Assembly (NCBI RefSeq): GCF_900110455.1 | Contig: NZ_FOIS01000005.1 | Location: 248,001-312,000, forward strand | Source of the DNA: Natrinema salifodinae | GTDB taxonomy: Archaea > Halobacteriota > Halobacteria > Halobacteriales > Natrialbaceae | DNA: 64,000 bases | Direction: 5' to 3' | Shown: positions 1-7,830 of the stretch, in pieces | How positions within the stretch are numbered: the first letter of the stretch is position 1 | Layout: every line of letters starts with the position of its first letter | Translations under genes and position numbers: made by a program | The notes under the pieces: generated by a model | What the model was told of the DNA's origin: nothing | The model's input: only the letters and a program-made list of their open reading frames with translations | Database searches by the model: none

Positions 1-85
1 CGCCGCGTCGCCGGCACATCGTGTCCGAGTTTCTACATAACCGAAAATGTAAATAGTAGCTGACCGCACTGTCCCATCGTAGCGT

Positions 86-1072
86 ATGAAATTCGGGATT
101 TTCCCAGTCGAAGGCGGTGAATCGTGGGACGGCGTCGTCGAACAGTGCCAACTCGCCGAGCGAGTCGGCTTCGAGTCCTGCTGGGTCAACGACCACCAGG
201 CGACCGAGGGCGACAACTACTGGCCGTCGCCGCTGACGCGGTTGACCAGCATCGGCACCGAAACCGAGGAGCTCGAACTCGTCACGTCGGTGCTGATCCT
301 TCCGCTGTATCACCCCCTGCACGTCGCACAGCGGGCGGCGATGCTCGACAACATCTCGAACGGCCGGCTCACGCTCGGGGTCGGCCTCGGCTACGTCGAG
401 GAGGAGTTCGAAGCGTTCGACGTGCCGATGGACGAGCGCGCGGGCCGCATGATCGAGGGACTGCGCTTCCTCGACGAGTTCCTCTCCTCGGACGAACCCA
501 TCTCCTTCAAGTGCCCGTTCTTCGAGGTCGAGGACTGGCAGCCGCTCCCGTCGACGGTTCAAGAGCCCCGGCCCGACCTCTGGGTCGGCGGCTGGGGCGA
601 CAAGCAGATCGCCCGCTCGGTGAAGTTCAGCGACGCCTGGGTGCCCGGCGTCGTCGCCGACCTGGGAATCGTCGAGGACCGCAAGGAGGAACAGCGCGAG
701 CACATCGAGGACAGCGACCAGAACTGGGACGAGATCGAACACCCGCTGATGCGCGAGGCGGTCATCGCCGAGACCGAAGAAGAGGTGATGGAGCGCAAGG
801 AGTACGTCCACCGGACGTACGTCGACGAGTACGGCGGCGAGTTCTCGCACCCGCTGATGACGGCGGACTCGGTCGAGGACTTCGAGGAACTGGCCGACGA
901 TCGGTTCATCTACGGCACGCCCGAACAGATCGTCGAGCAGATCGAATCGATCCGCGAACGCTTCCCGCTGGACCATCTCACGCTCCGGTTTCACCACTCC
1001 GGCATGCCCAAAGACCTCGTCGAGGATCAGATTCGGCTGTTCGGCGAGGAAGTCATCCCCGAATTCCGGTAG
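86..1072 (+). CDS. LLM-class flavin-dependent oxidoreductase
   Basis: This 328-aa protein has the look of the luciferase-like monooxygenase (F420/FMN-dependent) family. The N-terminus begins with the typical MKFGIFPVEGG strand, followed by a GFESCWVNDHQ segment, a LVTSVLILPLYHPLHVAQ strand-helix and a GRLTLGVGLGYVEEEFEAF loop, in the order expected for a family TIM barrel. Length is normal for the family. It is soluble, with no signal or membrane segment. An AT-rich box (about 46-56) precedes the ATG. It lies upstream of the peptide-type ABC operon but is separated from it by about 395 bp and a separate promoter. Substrate and cofactor (F420 or FMN) cannot be told from sequence alone. Confidence 0.9.
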   Translation: MKFGIFPVEGGESWDGVVEQCQLAERVGFESCWVNDHQATEGDNYWPSPLTRLTSIGTETEELELVTSVLILPLYHPLHVAQRAAMLDNISNGRLTLGVGLGYVEEEFEAFDVPMDERAGRMIEGLRFLDEFLSSDEPISFKCPFFEVEDWQPLPSTVQEPRPDLWVGGWGDKQIARSVKFSDAWVPGVVADLGIVEDRKEEQREHIEDSDQNWDEIEHPLMREAVIAETEEEVMERKEYVHRTYVDEYGGEFSHPLMTADSVEDFEELADDRFIYGTPEQIVEQIESIRERFPLDHLTLRFHHSGMPKDLVEDQIRLFGEEVIPEFR

Positions 1073-1178
1073 TCGAGTCCGCGCCGCCCGCGACCGAAGG
1101 GCGATTCGAGCGGAGTGCGGAGCTACCGGTCCGACCCCCGACCCCCGGACGTCGGCGAGCCACCCGCCGTCAGTGGGG

Positions 1179-1287
1179 CCGATCCCGCTCGTTCGTGACG
1201 ACGTTCGCCCCCTCCGAGGCGAACCGCTTCGCCAGCGCCTCGCCGAGGCCTTTGCGAGCCGGCAACGATGACGGTTTGCTCGTCCAC
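1179..1287 (-). pseudogene. Remnant of a short-chain dehydrogenase (SDR) N-terminus
   Basis: Read on the minus strand from a GTG at 1287, the DNA encodes DEQTVIVAGS. After a shift of one frame it continues KGLGEALAKRFASEGANVV and then TNERDR. Together these recreate the Rossmann-fold start of an SDR, with the TGxxxGxG-like cofactor loop (here GS-KGLG). The frame break and loss of the remaining ~200 residues mark it as a decayed fragment. Nothing else in the 1073-1437 gap looks coding. Confidence 0.6.
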
Positions 1288-1437
1288 GTCTGTCGACCGA
1301 CGGGACGAGGACTCGCCGGTAAAACGTTTCGGCGCGCCGATCGGGGCCGGAACCGAACGACCGGCGCCCCGAGCGGGACCGGTCGATCGACCGTCGCGTC
1401 GAACGGTGTCGGCCGGTCCGAGGCCGGCCCAGGTAAC

Positions 1438-1448
1438 TATAAATACCA
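1438..1448 (+). promoter_or_regulatory. TATA-like promoter box for the first binding protein
   Basis: CTATAAATACC lies about 20-30 bp before the ATG at 1468, the expected place for a leaderless or short-leader haloarchaeal transcript. The second binding-protein gene has a closely similar TTAACTAT-type box, so the duplication seems to have carried the promoter with it. Confidence 0.6.
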
Positions 1449-1467
1449 GAGACTATCAGTAGGTTCC

Positions 1468-3288
1468 ATGGCGAAAGATAACAACTGTCGGAGAGGTCGG
1501 CACAGCCGCCGCGATGTCATGTCGTACGGGGCCGCGAGCGGGGTCGCGTTTCTCGCGGGCTGCCTCGGCGGCTCCGGGAGCACGGATCGCTTTCAAATGT
1601 TCGACGCGGAGACCAGCGGGGCGCTCCCCTCGGAGCGCCACTGCAACCCCTGGAACTTCGCGCAGCGGGGCGCGTGGCATCCGGGCGCGCTCGTTCACGA
1701 CCGGCCCGTCGTCTACAGTCCGGCGGCGGACGAGGCCTACCCGCTGATCGCCACCGACTGGGAACTGACCGACGACACGACTCTGGAGTTTACCTTTAGC
1801 GACGAATGGGCCTGGCACGACGGCGATCGGGTCGTCGCCGACGACTGGGTCATGCAACTCCAGATCGCCCTCAGGATTATGGAGTACCAGGCGGCCGACG
1901 GCGAGCGACCCCACCAGTTCCTCGAGTCGGCCGAGGTCGTCGACGATCGAACGGCCCGCGTTTCGCTGCACGAGCCGCTGGTGGCCAGGCACGCGGTGCG
2001 GGCCGCCGTGGCCGACCTGGTCGGCGACGAGAGCCGCGGGCTCTTCACCAAACACACCGACGACCAGTGGGCCGAGTGGCACCGGTGGCTCCGGGACGGC
2101 GAGGGCGACGAGTTAGACGCCGTCGTCGAGGATATTACGACGACGAACTACCCGGCGCTGGACGAAGTCGTCGGGAACGGCCCGTTTCAGGTGGCGGACG
2201 TCGGGGACAACGTCGTGGTCTTCGAGCGGTACGACGACCACCCGAACGCCGACGCGCTCAACTTCAGCGAGTGCTCCGTGCACGTCTTCGAGAACGACGA
2301 TCCGACCCAGCCGTACACTAACGGGGAGGTCGACGCCGCGCACATCCAGTTCCCGCTCAAGGACGGCGTTCAGCAGCAACTCCCCGAGAAGCACGCGCTC
2401 GTCAGGGAGAACCTTTCGACCAACCTGTTGTTCACGTTCAACTGCGGGCACGACGTCAGCTACGACACGCCCTTCGAGAGCGCGAACGTCCGCAAGGCGG
2501 TCTGTCACGTTTTCGACCGCCAGCAGGTCGTCCAACTACTCGAGGGCGTCAACCGGATGTTCGACTGGCCGCCCTGTCGCGTTCCAGGAAGCATTCTGGC
2601 GGACGGTTCGCACGACGCGGCGGACTGGATCGAAGACTTCACCGCGTACGGGCAAAACGACACCGAACGGGCCGCCGAACTCCTCCGCCGCGAGGGGTAC
2701 GAACGCGATAGCAGCGGCACGTGGCTGACCCCGGACGGCGGCCCCTTCGAAATCGAGATCATGAACGGGGCCGATCGGAAGGACTTCGGGGTCCTCAAGC
2801 GAAATCTGGAGGACTTCGGCATCGAGACCAATCAGGGTCAAGTCGACGACGCGACCTTCGACGAGCGGCACCACGCCGGCGAGTACGACATGATGCCGGA
2901 CAGATCGTCCGCGAACGGCGTCACCGCGATGTGGGGGCTCGATCTCGTCCCGAGGTGGCTCCAGTCGATCGCCCACTTCGACCTCGAGGCGGAGATTCCG
3001 ATGCCGATCGGCGATCCCGAGGGGGAAAGCGGGACGAAGTCCATCAACGTCGAGGAGCACATTCGCCAGTGGCAGGTCACCGGCGACGATCAGTACTACC
3101 GAGAGCTGCTGTGGTGGTGGAACCAGACCGTCCCCCAGATGGAGGCGATGTACCAGCCCGACGCCGGCGCTTACAACGGCGCTAACTGGACCCTCGACGG
3201 CCCGGAGGAGATCATCGACGGGACCGAGGACGCGCTGTACCTGGTGCCGAAGATGGAAGCGACGACGATCGAATACACCGGCGAGTGA
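1468..3288 (+). CDS. ABC transporter substrate-binding protein, family 5 (peptide type), Tat lipoprotein
   Basis: A 606-aa protein taken from the ATG at 1468, where a twin-arginine signal (SRRDVM, then a hydrophobic run) ends in the lipobox LAGC and the mature Cys is followed by GG and SGS. It should be exported folded by Tat and anchored to the membrane. The body has the size and layout of SBP_bac_5 oligopeptide/dipeptide/nickel binding proteins, including a late FNCGHDV..ANVRKAVCHVFDRQ helix region. It is the first of two tandem paralogues; the copy at 3402 is very similar along its whole length, most strikingly after residue 320. It presumably delivers ligand to the permeases encoded at 5697-7828. 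The open frame continues upstream to position 124, but that stretch overlaps another gene and lacks family similarity. Confidence 0.9.
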   Translation: MAKDNNCRRGRHSRRDVMSYGAASGVAFLAGCLGGSGSTDRFQMFDAETSGALPSERHCNPWNFAQRGAWHPGALVHDRPVVYSPAADEAYPLIATDWELTDDTTLEFTFSDEWAWHDGDRVVADDWVMQLQIALRIMEYQAADGERPHQFLESAEVVDDRTARVSLHEPLVARHAVRAAVADLVGDESRGLFTKHTDDQWAEWHRWLRDGEGDELDAVVEDITTTNYPALDEVVGNGPFQVADVGDNVVVFERYDDHPNADALNFSECSVHVFENDDPTQPYTNGEVDAAHIQFPLKDGVQQQLPEKHALVRENLSTNLLFTFNCGHDVSYDTPFESANVRKAVCHVFDRQQVVQLLEGVNRMFDWPPCRVPGSILADGSHDAADWIEDFTAYGQNDTERAAELLRREGYERDSSGTWLTPDGGPFEIEIMNGADRKDFGVLKRNLEDFGIETNQGQVDDATFDERHHAGEYDMMPDRSSANGVTAMWGLDLVPRWLQSIAHFDLEAEIPMPIGDPEGESGTKSINVEEHIRQWQVTGDDQYYRELLWWWNQTVPQMEAMYQPDAGAYNGANWTLDGPEEIIDGTEDALYLVPKMEATTIEYTGE

Positions 3289-3370
3289 CGGCTCCGGGAC
3301 CGCCGGTCGACTCCGCGGCGAGTCGTGCACACGTTGCTCGAAAAATCCTCACAGAAACCCTCATAGTTAA

Positions 3371-3380
3371 CTATATATGT
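3371..3380 (+). promoter_or_regulatory. TATA-like promoter box for the second binding protein
   Basis: CTATATATGT sits 22-31 bp before the ATG at 3402 and is preceded by AGTTAA, much like the box in front of the first copy. This implies separate initiation at the second paralogue. Confidence 0.5.
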
Positions 3381-3401
3381 CACCTTCCATCATTAGGGAG
3401 T

Positions 3402-5225
3402 ATGCCAGAGGGTAACAGCTGGCGGCGTAGCGGACCGAGCCGGCGAGATGTGCTCAAGTACGGTGGTGCAGGCGGTGTCGCCCTGCTCGCGGGGTGTCTC
3501 GGTGGCGGTGGCAGCACAGATCGATTCCGGGTGTTCGACGCGGAGACGAGCGGCACGCTCCCATCGCAGCGTCACTGCAACCCGTGGAATCCGGGCCAAC
3601 GCGGGACGTGGCATCCGGGGGCGCTCATCTTCGATCGACCAGTTATCTACAGTCCGTCGGAAGACGAGGTGTATCCGTTGATCGCGACCGACTGGGAGAT
3701 GGCCGACGACACGACCCTGGAGTTTACCTTCAGCGACGAGTGGACCTGGCACGGCGGCGACCAGCTCGTCGCCGACGACTGGGTCATGCAACTCCAGATG
3801 TCCCTCGAGATCCTGGACTACCAGGCGGACGACGACGAGCGGCCCCACCAGTTCATCGAGTCGGCGGAGGCGCCCGACGAGCAGACGGCGCGGATCCATC
3901 TCCACGAGCCGCTGTCGGAGACGGTCGCGGTCCAGAACGTCATCGCGGACCTCGTCGGCGACGAGAGCCGCGGGATCTTCACCAAACATACCGACGACCA
4001 GTGGATCGAGTGGCACGAGCAACTTCAGGACGCCGACGACGGCGAAATGGAGTCCATCCTGGAGGAGCTCACGACGGCGAAGTATCCGTCGCTCGAGGAT
4101 GCGGTCGGAAACGGCCCGTTCGAAGTCGCGGATATCGGGGACAACGTCATGGTCTTCGAGCGGTACGACGACCACCCGAACGCCGACAACCTCAACTTCA
4201 GCGAGTACTCGGTGCACCTCTACGAGAACAACAATCCGACCCAACCGTACGCCAACAACGAGGTCGACGCCGCACACACGCAGTTCCCGGTCGAAGACGA
4301 CGTCAAGCAACAACTCCCCACGGAGCACACGCTCATCAAGGAGGGGTTCTCGACCAACAAGCTGTTCACGTTCAACTGCGGGCACGACGTCAGCTACGAC
4401 ACGCCCTTCGAGAGCGCGAACGTCCGCAAGGCGGTCTGTCACGTCTTCGACCGCCAACAGGTCGTCCAACTGCTCGAGGGCGTCAACCGAATGTTCGACT
4501 GGCCGCCCTGCCGCGTCCCCGGGAACGTTCTGGACAACGGATCCCACGACGCGGCCGATTGGGTCGAGGACTTCACGAAGTACGGCCAGAACGACACCGA
4601 GCGGGCCGCCGAACTCCTGGAACGCGAAGGCTACGAGCGCGATAGCAGCGGCACGTGGCTGACACCCGACGGTGAGACCTTCGAGGTCAACATCATGAAC
4701 GGCACCAAGCGGAAGGACTTCGGCGTGCTCAAGGAGAATCTCAACGACTTCGGCATCGAGACGAACCAGGAGCAGGTCGACGACGCGACCTTCGACGAGC
4801 GCCGCCAGGCCGGCGAGTTCGACATGATGCCCGACGGCTCGTCCGCGAACGGGATCCGCGCGCTGTGGGCGCTGGATCTCGTGCCGAACTGGGTGCAGTC
4901 GATCTCGCACTTCGAACCCGAGACGGAGATTCCGATGCCGGTCGGTGATCCCGAAGGCACCAGTGGGACGAAGACGATCGATATCGAGGAGCATATCCGC
5001 CAGTGGCAGGTCACCGACGACGACGAGTACCACCGAGAACTGCTGTGGTGGTGGAACCAGAACGTCCCCCAGATGGAGGCGATGTACCAGCCCGACGCCG
5101 GCGCCTACAACGCCGCCAACTGGGCCCTCGACGCTCCGGACAGCATCATCGACGGGACCGAGGACGCGCTGTACCTCATCCCGAAGATGGAGGACGCGAC
5201 GATCGAATACCTGGGCGAAGATTGA
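3402..5225 (+). CDS. ABC transporter substrate-binding protein, family 5, second tandem copy
   Basis: A 607-aa Tat lipoprotein (SRRDVLKYG, then a hydrophobic run ending in LLAGC) and a close paralogue of the protein at 1468. Long blocks are identical, such as the CGHDVSYDTPFESANV region and the MEAMYQPDAGAYN end region. Differences concentrate in the first half, which could mean divergence of ligand range or simple drift. The start is the ATG at 3402, just after a TATA-like box; an in-frame extension back to 3285 would place the Tat signal internally and is rejected. Permease genes follow after a small ORF. A family 5 protein is certain; the ligand (peptide, sugar oligomer or other) is not. 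Confidence 0.9.
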   Translation: MPEGNSWRRSGPSRRDVLKYGGAGGVALLAGCLGGGGSTDRFRVFDAETSGTLPSQRHCNPWNPGQRGTWHPGALIFDRPVIYSPSEDEVYPLIATDWEMADDTTLEFTFSDEWTWHGGDQLVADDWVMQLQMSLEILDYQADDDERPHQFIESAEAPDEQTARIHLHEPLSETVAVQNVIADLVGDESRGIFTKHTDDQWIEWHEQLQDADDGEMESILEELTTAKYPSLEDAVGNGPFEVADIGDNVMVFERYDDHPNADNLNFSEYSVHLYENNNPTQPYANNEVDAAHTQFPVEDDVKQQLPTEHTLIKEGFSTNKLFTFNCGHDVSYDTPFESANVRKAVCHVFDRQQVVQLLEGVNRMFDWPPCRVPGNVLDNGSHDAADWVEDFTKYGQNDTERAAELLEREGYERDSSGTWLTPDGETFEVNIMNGTKRKDFGVLKENLNDFGIETNQEQVDDATFDERRQAGEFDMMPDGSSANGIRALWALDLVPNWVQSISHFEPETEIPMPVGDPEGTSGTKTIDIEEHIRQWQVTDDDEYHRELLWWWNQNVPQMEAMYQPDAGAYNAANWALDAPDSIIDGTEDALYLIPKMEDATIEYLGED

Positions 5226-5283
5226 CGCCTGAAACGTCGCTGACCGCAGCACTCGTCGCGTCGAGTTCCGATCGCGGGATCGC

Positions 5284-5318
5284 TGGAGGCGATGTTCCAG
5301 CCCGACGCCGGCGCCTAC
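5284..5318 (+). repeat. 35-bp tail fragment of a third binding-protein copy
   Basis: TGGAGGCGATGT(T)CCAG and what follows repeats positions 5074-5108 of the second binding-protein gene with a single mismatch, 210 bp downstream and in the same orientation. It also matches the equivalent part of the first gene. It looks like a scar of an additional copy lost by recombination. Confidence 0.75.
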
Positions 5319-5356
5319 GGACCAAGATTTAATATCCACTCCGGGAATTAGTTTTC

Positions 5357-5551
5357 ATGGGATTCCTTCAGGCCGTTTCGCAGATCGTCCTCGGCGTCAA
5401 TTTCCTGTTCCTCCTCCTGTTGGGATTCTCCTTCGTCTTCGCGGAACCGGGAACGGGCGCGTACATCGTCGCACAGCTCACGCTCATTCCCGTCGTTCTC
5501 TCGCTGGTCGCGAGCGTCGCGGTCATTTATACCGGCTGGGATCCGTTCTGA
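5357..5551 (+). CDS. Small two-helix membrane protein, unknown function
   Basis: A 64-aa, strongly hydrophobic protein with two predicted membrane segments (about residues 10-29 and 36-58) and a short GWDPF tail. A TATA-like TTTAATATCC at about 5328-5337 lies some 20-30 bp before the ATG at 5357, as expected for a leaderless message. That supports it as a real gene rather than a chance frame. It lies between the binding-protein genes and the permease genes. It may be an accessory subunit of the importer, but no family is recognised. Confidence 0.6.
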   Translation: MGFLQAVSQIVLGVNFLFLLLLGFSFVFAEPGTGAYIVAQLTLIPVVLSLVASVAVIYTGWDPF

Positions 5552-5696
5552 ACCTGGTTCGACTCCGAAAGAGCGACTGGATCGGGCGACGGGACGATTT
5601 CTTCGCCGAACTGGTGGCGTCGAGACGGATTTCTCTTGTATATAATACGATGGGAAACCTTGATTACGAATCGTTCAGAATAAATAGCCATCCACC

Positions 5697-6689
5697 ATGT
5701 TAACGATAGACTGGCGTATCAGGCGATTAGGGCAAGCGGTGTTCACGGTGTGGGCCGTTCTCACGCTGTCGTTCGCGATGATCCGGATGATGCCCGGGAA
5801 CATCATGGGGGCGATGATCACGCGGATGGCCCAACAGGGCATCAATCCGGCGCGAGCCCGCGAACTCGTCGAGTTCAGAATGACGATCGATCCGGACGAG
5901 CCGATCCCTGTCGCCTACGTCAACTACCTCGCGAACACCCTTCAGGGCGATCTGGGGCAGTCCGCCTACTACGGTGAGCCGGTCGTCGACGTCCTCGCCG
6001 AGGCGCTACCGTGGACGCTGTTCGTGCTGAGCTGGGCGGTCTTCATCAGCTTCTTCGTCGGTATTGCCATCGGCTCACTGATGGCCTACTGGGAAGGCGG
6101 GAAACTGGACGTCGGGCTGACCTCGTACGCCGTCCTGATGGGGTCGATTCCGTTCTACGTGCTCGCTATTCTTCTCCTGATCTTCTTCTCGTATCGGCTC
6201 GGCTGGTTTCCGAACGGCGGTCGTCAGCCGATCGGTGCCGATCCGGGGTTCAATCTGGTCTACATCAGCGGCATCATCCACCACGCCGCGCTGCCGATCC
6301 TGTCGATGTTAGTGGCCTCGGGCGTCGCTTCGCTGGGAATGCGCGGTAACAGCATTCGCGTTCTGGGCGAAGACTACCTCCGCGTCGCTCGCCTTCGGGG
6401 ACTGTCCGACATTACGATCTCGACCCAGTACGTCGCCCGCAACGCCGTCCTGCCGATGTATACGACGCTGCTGATCAGCATCGGCGAGATGTTCGGCGGC
6501 TCGGTGGTTCTCGAGCAGGTCTTCCAGTACCGCGGACTGGGATGGTACATGTTATCGGCCACGCACCAGCGCGACTATCCGCTCATGATGGGTGGATTCA
6601 TGGTCATCACGCTGGCGATCGTCACCGCGTTGCTGCTGGCCGACCTGACCTACGGGTACGTCGATCCGCGAGCACGGAGGAGTCAATGA
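5697..6689 (+). CDS. ABC transporter permease, DppB/OppB type
   Basis: A 330-aa integral membrane protein with the usual DppB layout: an N-terminal helix (RRLGQAVFTVWAVLTLSF), a periplasm-like domain holding NTLQGDLGQS, then about five more helices. The EAA-type cytoplasmic loop lies around RVLGEDYLRVARLRGLSD, and the C-terminus is VDPRARRSQ, typical of the family. It forms the transmembrane channel with the DppC-like partner. Its stop codon overlaps the start of that gene by four bases (ATGA), so the two are translationally coupled. AT-rich boxes at 5636-5647 and 5679-5688 could provide a promoter of its own. Confidence 0.93.
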   Translation: MLTIDWRIRRLGQAVFTVWAVLTLSFAMIRMMPGNIMGAMITRMAQQGINPARARELVEFRMTIDPDEPIPVAYVNYLANTLQGDLGQSAYYGEPVVDVLAEALPWTLFVLSWAVFISFFVGIAIGSLMAYWEGGKLDVGLTSYAVLMGSIPFYVLAILLLIFFSYRLGWFPNGGRQPIGADPGFNLVYISGIIHHAALPILSMLVASGVASLGMRGNSIRVLGEDYLRVARLRGLSDITISTQYVARNAVLPMYTTLLISIGEMFGGSVVLEQVFQYRGLGWYMLSATHQRDYPLMMGGFMVITLAIVTALLLADLTYGYVDPRARRSQ

Positions 6690-7828
6690 CACGGGATACC
6701 GATCACTCGACGGGCGAGACAGGCGAAACGGACGAACGGCTGGACTTCGAGCGCGCGATCGACGGGTCCGACGCGGGCAGCGGCGGTGACCGGGACCTCA
6801 GAACCGACGGCGGCAACGTCAACTCGCCGTTCGAGGTGGTCTCGGAGTTCGAAGAAACGCGACGCGACCGCTACCGGAAGCTGTACGACGCGTACGTCTA
6901 CGCCCCGTTGTCCATCATCTGGCGCGACTGGCGGGCGCGAATCGGGCTGACGATCGTCCTGTTGTACGTGCTGATGGGAACCGTCGGAACGCTGCTCGTC
7001 GAACCGACCAGCGTGACCGAGGGCCCGGCGCTCATCGGCCCGTTCGAGAACGCGGACTACATCCTCGGTACGGACGCCCATGGGCGCGACCTGCTCTCGC
7101 AGACGGTCCACTCGACCGCGACGATCCTCAAGATGGTCGTCGCCGGGGCGGTGTGTACGGTCGGAATCGGGACCACCGTCGGTGCCATCGCCGGCTACAA
7201 GGGCGGGACGACCGACACGGTCCTGAGTTCGATCACGGACGTGTTCATCAACATCCCCGGGTTCCCGCTCGTGATGGTGCTGGGGCTCTTGCTCGAGGAC
7301 ATGATCCTCGGCAACCCGTACGCGGTCGGGGTGTTGCTGAGCATCGCGGCGTGGGGCGGCCTGGCCCGAGCGATCAGATCCCAGATGCTCACGCTCCGGG
7401 AGGAGTCGTTCGTCGAAGCATCGGAGGCGATGGGCATCCGGACGCACACGATCGTCTTCAAGGAGATCATCCCGCACCTGATGCCGTACGTGGTGATCAA
7501 TCTCACCAACGCGGGGCGGCGGGTCATCTTCGAGGCGGTCGCCCTGTACTACCTCGGGATCCTCCCCTTCGAGAACTTGAACTGGGGGAACATCCTCAAC
7601 CTCGCCTACGAGGACCTCGCTCACGCCAGGCCGGACGCGCTCCACTGGTTCCTGGTCCCGATGTTCGCGATCGTGTTCATCTCGATCGGCCTGACCCTGC
7701 TGGGGCAGTCGCTCGACCGGGTGTTCAACCCCCGCGTCCGGGCCCGACACGAGAAAACGACCACGGAGGCCGACGGCGGTGAGGTCGACGACGAACCGAG
7801 TACGAACGAAGTGATAGGAGGGATCTGA
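6686..7828 (+). CDS. ABC transporter permease, DppC/OppC type
   Basis: A 380-aa permease partner starting at the ATG overlapping the dppB-like stop. It has an unusually long acidic N-terminal tail of about 70 residues before the first helix region (IWRDWRARIGLTIVLLYVL). This is followed by the DppC hallmark of an ADYILGTDAHGRDLLSQ segment and an EAA loop region (EASEAMGIRTHTIVFKEIIP). The end carries another acidic tail. Long charged tails like these are common in haloarchaeal permeases. It pairs with the protein at 5697 and the ATPase at 7831, which begins three bases after this stop. Confidence 0.93.
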   Translation: MTRDTDHSTGETGETDERLDFERAIDGSDAGSGGDRDLRTDGGNVNSPFEVVSEFEETRRDRYRKLYDAYVYAPLSIIWRDWRARIGLTIVLLYVLMGTVGTLLVEPTSVTEGPALIGPFENADYILGTDAHGRDLLSQTVHSTATILKMVVAGAVCTVGIGTTVGAIAGYKGGTTDTVLSSITDVFINIPGFPLVMVLGLLLEDMILGNPYAVGVLLSIAAWGGLARAIRSQMLTLREESFVEASEAMGIRTHTIVFKEIIPHLMPYVVINLTNAGRRVIFEAVALYYLGILPFENLNWGNILNLAYEDLAHARPDALHWFLVPMFAIVFISIGLTLLGQSLDRVFNPRVRARHEKTTTEADGGEVDDEPSTNEVIGGI

Positions 7829-7830
7829 AC

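Noticed and set aside
124-1467. Upstream part of the long frame ending at 3288 (would add ~450 residues to the first binding protein)
   Set aside because: It overlaps the oxidoreductase gene out of frame, is rich in Arg/Pro/Ala as frame shadows are, and the Tat signal and promoter place the true start at 1468.
3393-5339. 648-aa frame antisense to the second binding protein
   Set aside because: Low-complexity Val/Arg/Leu composition typical of the antisense of acidic haloarchaeal genes, with no domain; the sense gene is clear.
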